Shown here in pieces: positions 9,801 to 17,337 of a DNA stretch of 49,967 nucleotides (positions are counted from its first letter, which is position 1; every line of letters begins with the position of its first letter). Under the pieces are notes generated by a model. The model did no database searches, was not told the DNA's origin, and saw only the letters and a list, made by a program, of their open reading frames with translations. Source of the DNA: Rufibacter ruber (GTDB lineage: Bacteria; Bacteroidota; Bacteroidia; Cytophagales; Hymenobacteraceae); contig NZ_LRMM01000034.1 of assembly GCF_001647275.1 (NCBI RefSeq), forward strand, positions 1-49,967, written 5' to 3'. The translations under genes were made by a program, and so were the position numbers.

Positions 9801-11797
9801 GATGCGTAAATGGTGGAAATGGCGTCTACGATGCGCGTAGTTTGGGTGGCGTCTTCAATCTTGAGGTTGCTTACAATCTCAATCAGCATCTCCAGCTCGG
9901 CGCTCACGCCCGAAATTTCCTTCTCGGTGGCATCGGCCTCCACTACTTTGGCAATCTGGTCTATGCCCGCCGTGATATGCGCCACGCGCTGTTCGTAGGG
10001 AACCAGTGCATCGGGCTTCAGCAAGAAGTCTACCGTTTGGTTCGCCAAGTCCTGGCTGAAGCTCTGCAGTTGCGTCTCGTACTGTTCAATGCGAGCCACA
10101 TCCGCATAGCGGAGTTCCTTCAACGAAATCACCTCACCCCGCACCGACCGCAAATCGGCCAGCGCTTTCACGAAGTCGTTGATGTGGCCGTTGCTCTGCA
10201 ATTTTAGGCGCGAAAGCAAGGCATCGGCGGTGCCGAGCACCTGGTCTACCTGCGCCTGCGTACTTTTCCTGATGCTGATGACCTTCTCAAATTCCTCTAC
10301 CGCCGCGGTGGCCGTCTGGCGGATGGCCGAGAGGGGCTGCGCCAGCTCAAACGTCTCCTTTTTGTCCAGCCAGTGATAGCTATCGAGCAAATCGGTGGTA
10401 AGTTTGATGAGGTCCAGGTACAGGTTGTCATAGGAATCCTCCTTGTTGACCAAGGTGAGAATCTCGGTACACTCGGCCATGGCCCGCACAATTTCCTTGT
10501 TACCTATTTTGTACAGGAAACTCTCTTTGGTGACGGGAATGGTGTAGTTGGAGCCAATGTACGGCGTCTGCCAAATCTGAAGGGCGTGGTGTTTTTTGGG
10601 TTCCTCATCGCCTCTAAAATAACAAAGCTCGCCGTTCTCATAAATGGCATAGCCGTGGCAGATGATGGGGCTCTCAATCTTCTGGGTAATCAGGTTGTAA
10701 CTGAGCAACAGATACACGCCACTCAGTTTGTTATAGAAGACGTACAGAAAATCTTCGCCGTTGGGCGAGGCAATGCGCTTCTCAAACAGCATGTCTTGCA
10801 AGCCGTTGTCAAAACTCTTGAACTCGCCGGTCTGCAGGTAGTAACCGTAGGCGTAGATGATGCCCTGGTCTTCGGGCAGGAACACGCAGCAATCCTGAAT
10901 GGCGTCTATTCGGCGCGCCTCCTTCAGTTTAGCATTATAAACAATATAGCGGTAGTTGTTCTCGCGGTACGGCCTGATTTTGAGCAAAATCAGATTGCCG
11001 ATAAAGGCGTAGTACAGCTCCGAGTCGTCCAGCGTCTGGTCTTTGTCCTCTACGGGCTCCGCGTAAATGCCCTGCCCTGTCTCGGTGTTGTCCTCTACCT
11101 TGATGGTCAAATCCCCACCAATGGTCTCCACAAACACCTTGTCCTCAATGGAGATGTGCGGGTGCTTGCCTTTGCGGTGCGCCTCGCGGGTGACGCGCTT
11201 CCAGGCGAAATCGTGCTGGTTCGGGAAGGTGTACTCGTGGTCGGAGCGGTTGTCCAGGTAGGTCAGTTTGCCTGCCTGCAGCGCCCACTTAAAGGTTTTA
11301 ATGTCATTCACACCCTTGCCAATGCGGAACACCATGAACAGGTGCACGCCCTGCACCGCGAACTTCACAAACTGCGTGTTCTTGTAGTACTTGTACAGCT
11401 TCTGAAACTCATCCTGAAAGGTGGCGTGATTGATGAGTTCCAGCGACTGGTGGTGGAACTGGTGGTTCTCATAGGTGTACACACTGAACACATCGCTCAG
11501 CTCTACCTCGGTCTTAAGCCCCAAATGCACGTTGTACCCAAACAACAGCTGCTCCCCAACAGGCACCATGTCATAGGGCACGCAGTTGTGCTCTGTGGTC
11601 ACCCGCTCCGTGGCCAGCAACTTCGTCTCAATCGCCCCAAAGACTTCTTTCCGCTCGTTATTTAGCTGGTCCAGCAAACCGCGCAGTTCTCCGCCGCTTT
11701 TGCTCAGGCGGTTGCGCAGGATTTCGTAAGTACCGCCTTCCAGTTGCACGGGGGCGGTGGTTTCTGGGGGATTGGGAGTTGGGGTGGTTGTATTCAT
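6812..11797 (-). CDS. Giant DUF3686 + AAA+ ATPase ('DNA repair ATPase' family)
   Basis: A 1661-aa cytoplasmic protein. The N-terminal ~480 residues match the DUF3686 type, followed by a long charged coiled-coil and helical middle (about 480-1230). A C-terminal AAA+ domain has Walker A GYGKTT near residue 1297, Walker B MIYLDDIQ near 1356, a sensor segment VVMAGNPYTETGD, and the arginine-finger-like PDMLANRAD near 1420. Databases often label this family 'DNA repair ATPase', without strong experimental support. Here it ends a minus-strand cluster with PspA, flotillin and YqiJ-like genes, which suggests a role in envelope stress, perhaps as the force-generating unit. Residues about 1018-1030 (WAVFAKEGQKQLF) coincide with a copy of the dispersed palindrome. 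Long antisense open frames over this gene are codon-bias shadows. Confidence 0.9.
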   Translation of the reverse strand: MNTTTPTPNPPETTAPVQLEGGTYEILRNRLSKSGGELRGLLDQLNNERKEVFGAIETKLLATERVTTEHNCVPYDMVPVGEQLLFGYNVHLGLKTEVELSDVFSVYTYENHQFHHQSLELINHATFQDEFQKLYKYYKNTQFVKFAVQGVHLFMVFRIGKGVNDIKTFKWALQAGKLTYLDNRSDHEYTFPNQHDFAWKRVTREAHRKGKHPHISIEDKVFVETIGGDLTIKVEDNTETGQGIYAEPVEDKDQTLDDSELYYAFIGNLILLKIRPYRENNYRYIVYNAKLKEARRIDAIQDCCVFLPEDQGIIYAYGYYLQTGEFKSFDNGLQDMLFEKRIASPNGEDFLYVFYNKLSGVYLLLSYNLITQKIESPIICHGYAIYENGELCYFRGDEEPKKHHALQIWQTPYIGSNYTIPVTKESFLYKIGNKEIVRAMAECTEILTLVNKEDSYDNLYLDLIKLTTDLLDSYHWLDKKETFELAQPLSAIRQTATAAVEEFEKVISIRKSTQAQVDQVLGTADALLSRLKLQSNGHINDFVKALADLRSVRGEVISLKELRYADVARIEQYETQLQSFSQDLANQTVDFLLKPDALVPYEQRVAHITAGIDQIAKVVEADATEKEISGVSAELEMLIEIVSNLKIEDATQTTRIVDAISTIYASFNKTKATLKRKRQDLLSSEGQAEFNAQIKLISQSVINFLDVCDTPQKCDEYLTKLMVQLEELEGRFSEFDAFLEIIADKREEIYSAFESKKVALQEARNKRATTLQQAADRILKAVQSRLSKLDTVAEINGYFASDLMLEKVRTTVDELLAMGDTVKADAIQSRLKTLREDAVRQLKDKSELFVDGQNVLKFGTHHFTVNTQPLELSIVHRDDAMYYHLTGTSFFEKITDERFVSYRPVWEQSLISENNQVYRAEYLAFQILQAAQQAKTTPSTAEASEGSLHLLTLDELHKLRTEELTAYVQKFMATRFSEGYLKGVHDHDAALIVSALVRLFKTADLLRYKAEDRAAARLFWAVFAKEGQKQLFHHQLKGVGAILQVFPETHQFDAIKTDLQRELQAFQQQTGLLPEANAEAAGEYLFYELTRGDHFISSAQAAELVQNFHQYLTEKKAWSLFESSAKALEESQIERFELMQHWLKAFLTQASRSEDLEYVPEAAVLLLLKELKPAHLVHANLRETLAGMQGSHPLLQEQQYPLHFHQFQQKLSHYETHVVSQYKAFHALKHQMTVEFEEELRLQEFKPRVMSSFVRNKLIDQVYLPLIGANLAKQMGTAGETKRTDLMGMLLLLSPPGYGKTTLMEYIANRLGIIFMKINGPAIGHQVTALDPTEAPNAAAREELEKLNLSFEMGDNVMIYLDDIQHCNPEFLQKFISLCDAQRKIEGVYKGRSRTYDFRGKKVCVVMAGNPYTETGDKFRIPDMLANRADIYNLGDIIGDTEDVFKLSYLENSLTSNAVLAKLAAKSQKDVYALVKLAETGGKEGMELEANHTAAEISEYVAVLKKLLAIRDVILKVNLEYIRSAAQADEYRTEPPFKLQGSYRNMNKLAEKVMPIMNDQELHTLILSHYQSESQTLTTGAEANMLKFKQLIGAATPEENQRWEDIKAAFVRNNKLKGFGDGNQVGQVLAQMENISEGLAGIKQVLGEKKAEQVLPSPLSN
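8706..8748. repeat. Family P-like palindrome inside the ATPase coding region
   Basis: CTGTTTTTGACCTTCTTTCG faces CGAAAACAGCCCAAAAAAGG; about 12 of 16 core positions pair. It closely resembles the intergenic copy at 25503-25543 but lies in frame within the DUF3686 ATPase, encoding about 13 residues. Confidence 0.55.
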
Positions 11798-11865
11798 GTT
11801 AGTACTGGTTGGGCCTAGAGGGGCTTTTGCGCTTTGGCGGGTGTAAGCGGTGATGTGGTATAGTG

Positions 11866-11908
11866 GGTGTTTTTGGCTTGTTTTTGGGAAAACAGGCTCA
11901 AAACGGGT
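11866..11908. repeat. Dispersed palindrome, family P (copy 6)
   Basis: GTGTTTTTGGCTTGTTTT faces AAAACAGGCTCAAAACG. It lies between the minus-strand genes at 12043 and 6812, about 70 bp upstream of the ATPase start. Confidence 0.8.
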
Positions 11909-12012
11909 TTGGTGGAGACGCTCGCAGGTCCTCCGGACGCTACGAGGTCAGGGACTTCTTCTGTTTATTTACCTGTAGCGATTTAAAATTCACTTTTTGC
12001 AACACTACCCGG

Positions 12013-12046
12013 TACTCCCCCTTTGAAGGGGGTAGGGGGATGTTAC
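12013..12046. repeat. ACTCCCCCTTTGAAGGGGG element (copy 1)
   Basis: TACTCCCCCTTTGAAGGGGG followed by TAGGGGGATGTTAC. An inverted copy lies at 12467-12501 on the other side of the small gene at 12043-12432, and a third copy is at 31277-31315. Confidence 0.85.
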
Positions 12047-12432
12047 ATCTGTAGGTTACGCATTGCTGCTTCTCTTTTATCCATATAAGCCGTTCCGAAG
12101 CCCCAGCTTAAAAGAGAAAATAAAATCATGGTAGATACATAACTGATATTCGCATCCCAATCAGAAATACGAAGTATACAACTTTGGCTGCCATAATACT
12201 CCCTATACCCTAATTGCACAAAAAAGAGCAAGGTGGTAAAGAGTGCAATTATGATGAAAAGCAACTTATGCCCTATGCAAGGCTGTAGTGACTGCAACTT
12301 CCTCCAGAGGAAAAAATTGAAGACAACTGGGGCAAAAAACATTGGCAAAGGAGATAAAAACAGCATCAACAGAAAGGTAATCCCGTATCCTTTTATTCCG
12401 TAATTGGCGAGTACTCTTAGCCTCTCATGCAT
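12043..12432 (-). CDS. Small multi-pass membrane protein, function unknown
   Basis: A 129-aa hydrophobic protein with three likely membrane segments (about 14-40, 55-76, 97-113) and a short charged C-terminal tail. No family recognised. It is flanked on both sides by inverted copies of the ACTCCCCCTTTGAAGGGGG element (12013-12046 and 12467-12501), and its sequence looks more AT-rich than its neighbours, so it may be an insert in the stress-related cluster rather than a core member. The left element overlaps its last codons. Confidence 0.55.
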   Translation of the reverse strand: MHERLRVLANYGIKGYGITFLLMLFLSPLPMFFAPVVFNFFLWRKLQSLQPCIGHKLLFIIIALFTTLLFFVQLGYREYYGSQSCILRISDWDANISYVSTMILFSLLSWGFGTAYMDKREAAMRNLQM

Positions 12433-12466
12433 TTCCTTCTGTTTCTAAATGCGTGGACACTCCTGT

Positions 12467-12501
12467 GTAAACATCCCCCTACCCCCTTCAAAGGGGGAGT
12501 A
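12467..12501. repeat. ACTCCCCCTTTGAAGGGGG element (inverted copy 2)
   Basis: Reverse complement of copy 1. Similarity to the third copy (31277-31315) extends outward through TGTTTACACAGGAG, so the repeat unit is longer than the hairpin itself. Confidence 0.85.
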
Positions 12502-12578
12502 TCGGGAAGGCGTACTTTTTCATCAGCTTTTAGTCGGCTTTCGATCTGGACAATTCTTCAAGTGACCACGGCTTGCCC

Positions 12579-13265
12579 CTACACCGTTATCCGCTTGCGC
12601 AGCTCTGCCAACTCCTGTTTCAGTTCCTCTACTTTGTTGGCTTCAGACTGCATTTCGCGTTTCAGTTTCACTTCGCGCTCGCGGGCAGCGGCTTTGTGGT
12701 CTTTCAGTTCCTGGTCAATCTCTTCATAAGCCCTAATCTTCTCCTGGGTCACGCTGTTGCTGTTTTTGTACATGAACGCGAACACGGCGGCCAATGCCCC
12801 CAAACCCAAGATAATGGCAATGCTTACCACCACATACAGCTGCTTGTCCATGTCCAGCCCCAGCACCGAAAGGTGGGAAATGTCATGGTCAATCTGCCGG
12901 AGCTGCTGCTCTTTGCGGGCGTTGTCCTGCTGTAGGGCCTGCGCTCGGGCTTTTTGGGCGGCCAATTCCTGCTGTGTTTTCTCCAGCTTGATGGCGGTTT
13001 CCTTGCCGGCGTTTTTAATGCTGACCTCCCGGGCCTTCAGGGTATCCTGCACGCTTTTGAGCAAAGCCTCCAGTCCGCTTTCCCGAACCACTCTATAGTC
13101 ATGCCCAAACTCTTTGTACGGCGAGGACCTGTACTTCAAGGAGTTGAACTGCTGGGCAATGGTATAGGCTGTTTTTGGTTTGGGTGCGGCGGCGGTTTGC
13201 GTTTGGGCCATGCCTGAAGACATGACAACAGCACTGAAAATCAAAGAGAGGGATAAGGCTTTCAT
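12579..13265 (-). CDS. Exported, membrane-anchored coiled-coil protein
   Basis: A 228-aa protein with a signal peptide (1-20, cut near GMAQ), a short domain QQFNSLKYRSSPYKEFGHDYRVV at about 39-61, a periplasmic coiled coil (65-130), one membrane segment (143-166) and a cytoplasmic coiled coil rich in Glu/Lys/Arg (170-228). The domain after the signal peptide resembles flavobacterial proteins commonly mislabelled 'tRNA (guanine-N1)-methyltransferase'; nothing here supports methyltransferase activity. The ATG at 13265 is preferred because the upstream extension lacks a signal-like start. Lying next to flotillin and PspA genes and spanning the membrane with two coiled coils, it could link periplasmic and cytoplasmic parts of the system; that is inference. 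Confidence 0.8.
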   Translation of the reverse strand: MKALSLSLIFSAVVMSSGMAQTQTAAAPKPKTAYTIAQQFNSLKYRSSPYKEFGHDYRVVRESGLEALLKSVQDTLKAREVSIKNAGKETAIKLEKTQQELAAQKARAQALQQDNARKEQQLRQIDHDISHLSVLGLDMDKQLYVVVSIAIILGLGALAAVFAFMYKNSNSVTQEKIRAYEEIDQELKDHKAAAREREVKLKREMQSEANKVEELKQELAELRKRITV

Positions 13266-13403
13266 TCGCGAATAAGTAAGAGTCAATAATGTTACCTGTG
13301 AAAATAAAATTACTGATTTCCGCCGAAGGGCGAAAGACAAAACCTTCTCTTTTGAGGGAATTCCCTCATTTTTCAGCGGCAGTACCATTTCAACTTGTTT
13401 CCC

Positions 13404-13443
13404 TGCTGTTTTTGCTGTTTTCCTGAAAACAGGCCAAAAACAC
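13404..13443. repeat. Dispersed palindrome, family P (copy 7)
   Basis: CTGCTGTTTTTGCTGTTTTC faces GAAAACAGGCCAAAAACA. It is upstream of the coiled-coil gene and downstream of the flotillin gene. Confidence 0.8.
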
Positions 13444-13478
13444 CAGATATCTGAAGATTATGTTCAGCTTGTAGAAAC

Positions 13479-13505
13479 CCATCCCTACCCCTCCTAGGAG
13501 GAGAC
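13479..13505. repeat. ACCCCTACCCCTCC-type GC-rich element
   Basis: CCCATCCCTACCCCTCCTAG followed by GAGGAG, containing the palindrome CTCCTAGGAG. Similar pieces are at about 3400-3420 and, in opposite sense with GGGGTTGGGGTGGG, at about 31410-31435 and 6799-6813. Confidence 0.6.
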
Positions 13506-13641
13506 TTCCTCTGCATGGCAGTTAATTTTTGTTTCGGCAAGCTTTACTACTTTCCCTACTTCCATCCGTTCTGTTCCTTCGCCTCACTGGAATTCTGCCC
13601 GTCCTCTCTGCCCCTTCGCTCTTCCCGCTCTCTTCCCGCTC

Positions 13642-13756
13642 TTCCGGAGTTCTACTCCGGAAGCAATCTGCCGGGGAGTTCTACTCCCCTTCTTTTGCCC
13701 GTGGTTCCCGGCGGAGTAGAACTCCGCAGCAGGTAGGTTCGGGAGTAGAACTCCCG
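13642..13756. repeat. REP/BIME-like array of four short hairpins
   Basis: Four hairpins share the core GGAGTTCTACTCC or its complement: 13642-13662, 13673-13689, 13711-13727 and 13740-13756. The first two and last two are in opposite orientation, as in BIME-type paired REP sequences. Tails such as GAACAGCTTGTCAG follow, and a degenerate unit continues to about 13830. Part of an 827-bp gene-free stretch (13266-14092). Confidence 0.8.
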
Positions 13757-13882
13757 AACAGCTTGTCAGATTGTTTGTGTCAGCTTGTGGAAAGCTCCCG
13801 AACAGTTTGTCAATTCGTCAGCATGTACAGCGGGTAACTTCTAAACTGCGCTTCTGCTTATTTCCTGTTATCTCATTTTATA

Positions 13883-13972
13883 TTGTCATTCTGAAAGAAC
13901 CTTGGGCGAACTGGAAAAGCGTTCTAGTAAATGCTATTACCGTTCGCCCACAAGATCCTTTCAGGATGACAA
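13883..13972. mobile_element. MITE-like element with about 30-bp inverted ends
   Basis: The left end TTGTCATTCTGAAAGAACCT and the complement of the right end TTGTCATCCTGAAAGGATCT align over about 30 bp through GGGCGAAC, enclosing about 30 bp. There is no coding capacity, so any movement would need a transposase elsewhere. Similar TGTCATCCTGAAAGG repeats are, from memory, common in Cytophagales genomes. Confidence 0.75.
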
Positions 13973-14002
13973 AGAGAGGGATGACGCGGGATTAATAGGA
14001 AC

Positions 14003-14046
14003 TCCTGTTTCTGGCCTCTTTTCCCCCAAACAGCTCCAAAACGCTT
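14003..14046. repeat. Dispersed palindrome, family P (copy 8)
   Basis: CTCCTGTTTCTGGCCTCTTTT faces AAACAGCTCCAAAACG, imperfect, about 50 bp past the flotillin stop codon on the minus strand. Confidence 0.65.
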
Positions 14047-14092
14047 TCCTGCTTCCTCTCCCCTAAACGGAAGAGAGGAAACTTTATGGAAA

Positions 14093-16264
14093 TTAATTCA
14101 GCGTATACACTGGCTTATCTCCCAGCCCCAGGGCGGTAGCCGTGGAGGTCAGTTCTTTTAAGGTGTTGGCGGTGGCGTCATCCAGGGTTTTCTGCTGCAT
14201 CATTTTCAGGAGCAGCGCTGAAACGCTCAAGTTTCGTACGTCCTCGGTGTCCATGCCGAATTGGGTGATGAAGCGCTGCAGGTTGGCTTTGAAGTCAATG
14301 TGACCGTTGCTGTCTTTCTGGAAGAAAGCCTCCTTTACGGTGCCCAGTACTTCGCTGTTAGTGACCAGACGGTCTACCTGTTTGCCTTTGGTGATGGAGC
14401 CTACAATCTGGTCAAAGAACATGGTCTCGCCGCCCACAATGTCAATCTTGGCCGCTTTCAGGGCCTCGGCAATCACGCTGGCCTGTGACGCGGCAATCTC
14501 TTTCTGGATGTCAATGTGGGCCAGTTCAATGGCTTTGTCTTTCTCCAGACGAAGCTTGAACTCTTCGTGCTCTTTGCCCACGCCGTCCAGTTTCTTCATG
14601 GCATCGGCTTTCTCTTCAATGCCTTTGGCTTCCACGGCAAACTTCTCCCCGCTCACGCGGGCTTCGGCTAAACCGCGTTTCTCTTCGGCGGCAGCCAGGT
14701 TGGCAATGATAGACGCATCTGCCAAGCCTTTCTCCTGGGTCACTTTGGCGGCGACTAAACCAATTTTCTCGTCGGCTTCGGCCTGGGCTTCTGCTTGGGC
14801 GCGGATGGCTTTGGCGGTGGCCAGGGCTTGGCGCTCGGTTACCACTGCTTCAGCTTCGCCTTCTTTCTGGCGGGCGGCGGCTTTGGCTTCCATCACCTGT
14901 GCTTCAGACAAACCGACAGCGGCAGCCTGGGTGGCTTCGGCTTCAGCCATTACTTTGATGGCTTGGGCACGGTTCGCGGCGGAGGTTTTCTCGGCCTCGG
15001 CGTCAATCAGTAACTGCTCGGCTCTGAACTCGGCGGCCTGACGGGCGGCCTCAGCGCCTTTAATTTCTTTCACCAATGCTTCCTGCGCCTCCATTTCGGC
15101 GGTGGTGATGGCCACAGATTTCAGACGCTCGGCCTCGGCGAAGGCTTTGGTGTCTTTGATTTTCTCTTCCTCTTCCACCACGGCTTTCTCCACCACCACG
15201 CGCTCTTTGATGATGGCCTGAATGTTCTTGCGCTCTTCTTCAATGGCCTTCTCTTTCTCAATCTGCGCCAATGCCACAATGCGCTCTTTCTCGTTGGCTT
15301 CCAACAGGCGGGCCTGCTCTACACGCTCGGTCTCCACGGCATCGGTGCGCTGTTTGCTGCGTTCAGCTACCAACACCTGGCGGGCCAGGTTCTGCTCGGC
15401 AATTTGTACCTCTTCATCGGTGGCCAGGCGAGCGCGTTCGGCAATCATGCGTTGCTCCTGGCGTACTTTCTCAATCTCAGCGGCTTCTCTGGACTTGATG
15501 GTGGCAATTTCGCGGCGTTGCTTTTCCTCATTCTCAGCTAATTGTTTCTCCAGCTCCAGAATAGTCTCCTGCGCCTCTACGTTCTGTTTCTTGATGGTTT
15601 TCTCACGCTCGCGCTCAATGAGGTTGGCCTGTACCTTCTGTTTGGCGGTAAGGTCTATGATTTTCTTGATACCCTCGGCGTCCAGGATGTTGTTCTCGTT
15701 CAGGCTGCTGAGTGGGGTTTGCTCCAGGTAGTCAATAGCGCAGTCGTCCAGCACGTAGCCGTTCAAATCCGTACCAATGGTCTGTAGAATCTGGCGTTTG
15801 AACTCGTCGCGGCTCTGGTAGAGCTCCACAAAGTCAAAGTGCTTGCCCACGGTTTTGAGGGCCTCAGAGAACTTGGCGTCAAAGAGGCTTTCCAGGGCCA
15901 TAGGGTCAGAGGCGCGCTTACAGCCAATGCTCTGGGCCACCTGCACCACATCTTCAGCGGTCTTGTTTACGCGCACAAAGAAGTTCACCTTGATATCGGC
16001 GCGCAGGTTGTCTTTGCAAATCAGGCCTTCGGTGCCGGTGCGGGAGATGACAATGGTTTTGAGGGTGATGTCCATCATTTCCAGCTTGTGGATAATGGGC
16101 ACCACAAAGATGCCGGAGAACGAGACTTTGGTATCGCCCATGCCGGTGCGCACCATGGCTTCGCCCTGAATGGCCTTGCGGTACATCTTGATGATGACAA
16201 TGAAGATACCGAACACCACCACCGCCAACATCACGGTTGTGGCTAGAGTAAGAGATTCAAACAT
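14093..16264 (-). CDS. Flotillin-family SPFH protein (YqiK-like)
   Basis: A 723-aa protein with one N-terminal membrane segment (about 8-26), an SPFH/band-7 domain (about 30-220, with VPIIHKLEMMDITLKT and CKDNLRADIKVNFFVRV) and a very long Ala/Glu/Arg/Lys coiled coil (about 220-600) with flotillin-type AEAE repeats. A C-terminal oligomerisation domain follows. Flotillins form large membrane cages that organise fluid domains. The size and order fit E. coli YqiK rather than the short FloA type. The gene follows the YqiJ-like gene by 12 bp, the same pair order as yqiJ-yqiK, so the two are almost certainly co-transcribed and work together at the inner membrane. Confidence 0.95.
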   Translation of the reverse strand: MFESLTLATTVMLAVVVFGIFIVIIKMYRKAIQGEAMVRTGMGDTKVSFSGIFVVPIIHKLEMMDITLKTIVISRTGTEGLICKDNLRADIKVNFFVRVNKTAEDVVQVAQSIGCKRASDPMALESLFDAKFSEALKTVGKHFDFVELYQSRDEFKRQILQTIGTDLNGYVLDDCAIDYLEQTPLSSLNENNILDAEGIKKIIDLTAKQKVQANLIEREREKTIKKQNVEAQETILELEKQLAENEEKQRREIATIKSREAAEIEKVRQEQRMIAERARLATDEEVQIAEQNLARQVLVAERSKQRTDAVETERVEQARLLEANEKERIVALAQIEKEKAIEEERKNIQAIIKERVVVEKAVVEEEEKIKDTKAFAEAERLKSVAITTAEMEAQEALVKEIKGAEAARQAAEFRAEQLLIDAEAEKTSAANRAQAIKVMAEAEATQAAAVGLSEAQVMEAKAAARQKEGEAEAVVTERQALATAKAIRAQAEAQAEADEKIGLVAAKVTQEKGLADASIIANLAAAEEKRGLAEARVSGEKFAVEAKGIEEKADAMKKLDGVGKEHEEFKLRLEKDKAIELAHIDIQKEIAASQASVIAEALKAAKIDIVGGETMFFDQIVGSITKGKQVDRLVTNSEVLGTVKEAFFQKDSNGHIDFKANLQRFITQFGMDTEDVRNLSVSALLLKMMQQKTLDDATANTLKELTSTATALGLGDKPVYTLN

Positions 16265-16276
16265 AAAACTGGAGGG

Positions 16277-16903
16277 TTAAAGAGATTCGTATGGTTCTAT
16301 TAAATACAATTGGTTTTCTGGGAGGTAATCAATCACCAGCGCGGTTTCGCCTTTTTTCACAAGGTGGCCTTGCGTGGTTTTCACGTTGAGCAAAAGCGGC
16401 GAGCCGTTGGTCTGCACGGCGGCCTGCCCAATCTGGGTGGCGTTGGCGGGCAGCATGATGGTGCACACCTGGCCAATGACGGTGGTTTTTGGCGCCTGCT
16501 CTTTTTCCATGGCGGCAAACAGTTTCACAAACGGCCAGGTGAGCAGCTTGGCTACAAAAAGGCAGACAAGGGCAATAGGCAGCAGAAACGTGTAGCCCAG
16601 CCAGCTGTCATGGGTGCCCAGCAGCTCATTCACGCCCAGACTCAGAAACCAGAACGGCAGCGCGAAGAACGACAGGAAGAACATGAGCGGGATGCGGCCC
16701 AGGTTGAAAAACGCCAGTGCCGAGTTGAGCCACGCCACTGCGCCAATGCCTTCTCCGTCAATGTCTGTTTCAACCTCCACGTCCAGGGAACTCATGTCCA
16801 GCAGCCCCACAATCACAATGACCCAGTAAAGCATCACAAAAATGAGCAAACCGGTGGCCAGCACGTTGGCGGGCGCAAAAGAGGCTTGTACAAGTTCTAC
16901 CAT
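16277..16903 (-). CDS. YqiJ-like OB-fold membrane protein, flotillin partner
   Basis: A 208-aa protein with about three or four membrane helices (about 10-35, 60-90, 105-130) and a C-terminal OB-fold-like domain (from about 140: TTVIGQVCTIML...GETALVIDYL). The segment ALAFFNLGRIPLMFFLSFF corresponds to LNIGRLP in E. coli YqiJ. NfeD/YqiJ proteins pair with flotillins, and the next gene is one. I choose the ATG at 16903; a TTG at 16978 would add 25 residues, but TAGATTTA at the expected -7 position lies inside that extension, suggesting transcription starts after it. Confidence 0.85.
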   Translation of the reverse strand: MVELVQASFAPANVLATGLLIFVMLYWVIVIVGLLDMSSLDVEVETDIDGEGIGAVAWLNSALAFFNLGRIPLMFFLSFFALPFWFLSLGVNELLGTHDSWLGYTFLLPIALVCLFVAKLLTWPFVKLFAAMEKEQAPKTTVIGQVCTIMLPANATQIGQAAVQTNGSPLLLNVKTTQGHLVKKGETALVIDYLPENQLYLIEPYESL

Positions 16904-17005
16904 ACACCGTTGTATTTCACTTTCTAAATCTACAAATTCCCAGGCACTTCCTAGGGCTTTCCTGATTTTTTTGGACAATTTCAGGCTCGGCCGGCGGTGT
17001 TCCTG

Positions 17006-17197
17006 TTATGGAAGCAGCTTGGCCGGAAGCAGCTCCAGCAGTACCGTCTGCCACACCTCTGCACTGGCGGCGGCCACCGTTGCCTTGGCTTCCGTAAAAT
17101 CTGGCCACACCGCCACCGGCTGCTGGTATCCCCCACTCCCCGCTGTCACTACCCAAATACCAACCGCCGCGAAAAACATAAATCCAATCTTTCCCAT
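17006..17197 (-). CDS. Small exported/membrane protein, unknown
   Basis: A possible 63-aa protein, MGKIGFMFFAAVGIWVV..., with a signal-peptide-like or membrane N-terminus and a short soluble tail (PDFTEAKATVAAASAEVWQT). The in-frame upstream extension is encoded by a direct-repeat element (17210-17240), so the ATG at 17197 is the natural start. It precedes the YqiJ-like gene in the same orientation. No homologue recognised; the coding call rests on the signal-like start and position. Confidence 0.45.
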   Translation of the reverse strand: MGKIGFMFFAAVGIWVVTAGSGGYQQPVAVWPDFTEAKATVAAASAEVWQTVLLELLPAKLLP

Positions 17198-17209
17198 CTT
17201 GTTAAAGGA

Positions 17210-17240
17210 GTTCTGAGTCTTGAGTCCTGAGTTCTGAGTC
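17210..17240. repeat. GACTCAGAAC-type 10-bp direct repeat (copy 1)
   Basis: TTCTGAGTCTTGAGTCCTGA and onward: about three units of a 10-bp step, (T/C)(T/C)TGAGT(T/C)(C/T)T. The same family occurs at 31236-31270, 31483-31516, 43481-43517 and 43683-43717. Confidence 0.85.
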
Positions 17241-17251
17241 AATGCAAGCGT

Positions 17252-17292
17252 GTGTTTTGGGGCTGTTTTTGAAAAAGTAGCCCTAAAACAGG
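17252..17292. repeat. Dispersed palindrome, family P (copy 9)
   Basis: GTGTTTTGGGGCTGTTTTTG faces AAAAAGTAGCCCTAAAACA, slightly mismatched, upstream of the small ORF at 17006-17197. Confidence 0.8.
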
Positions 17293-17337
17293 TGGTGGTT
17301 CTGTGGTTTGTCCGTTCGCTTTCAAGAGGAAAGTAAG

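Noticed and set aside
10373-11665. A 430-codon open frame on the plus strand
   Set aside because: It runs fully antisense to the DUF3686 ATPase, has no start signal and shows no family pattern; it is a codon-bias shadow.
14307-15731. Long Ser/Ala-rich plus-strand open frames
   Set aside because: They are antisense to the flotillin coiled coil; the repeated AEA codons produce low-complexity shadows.
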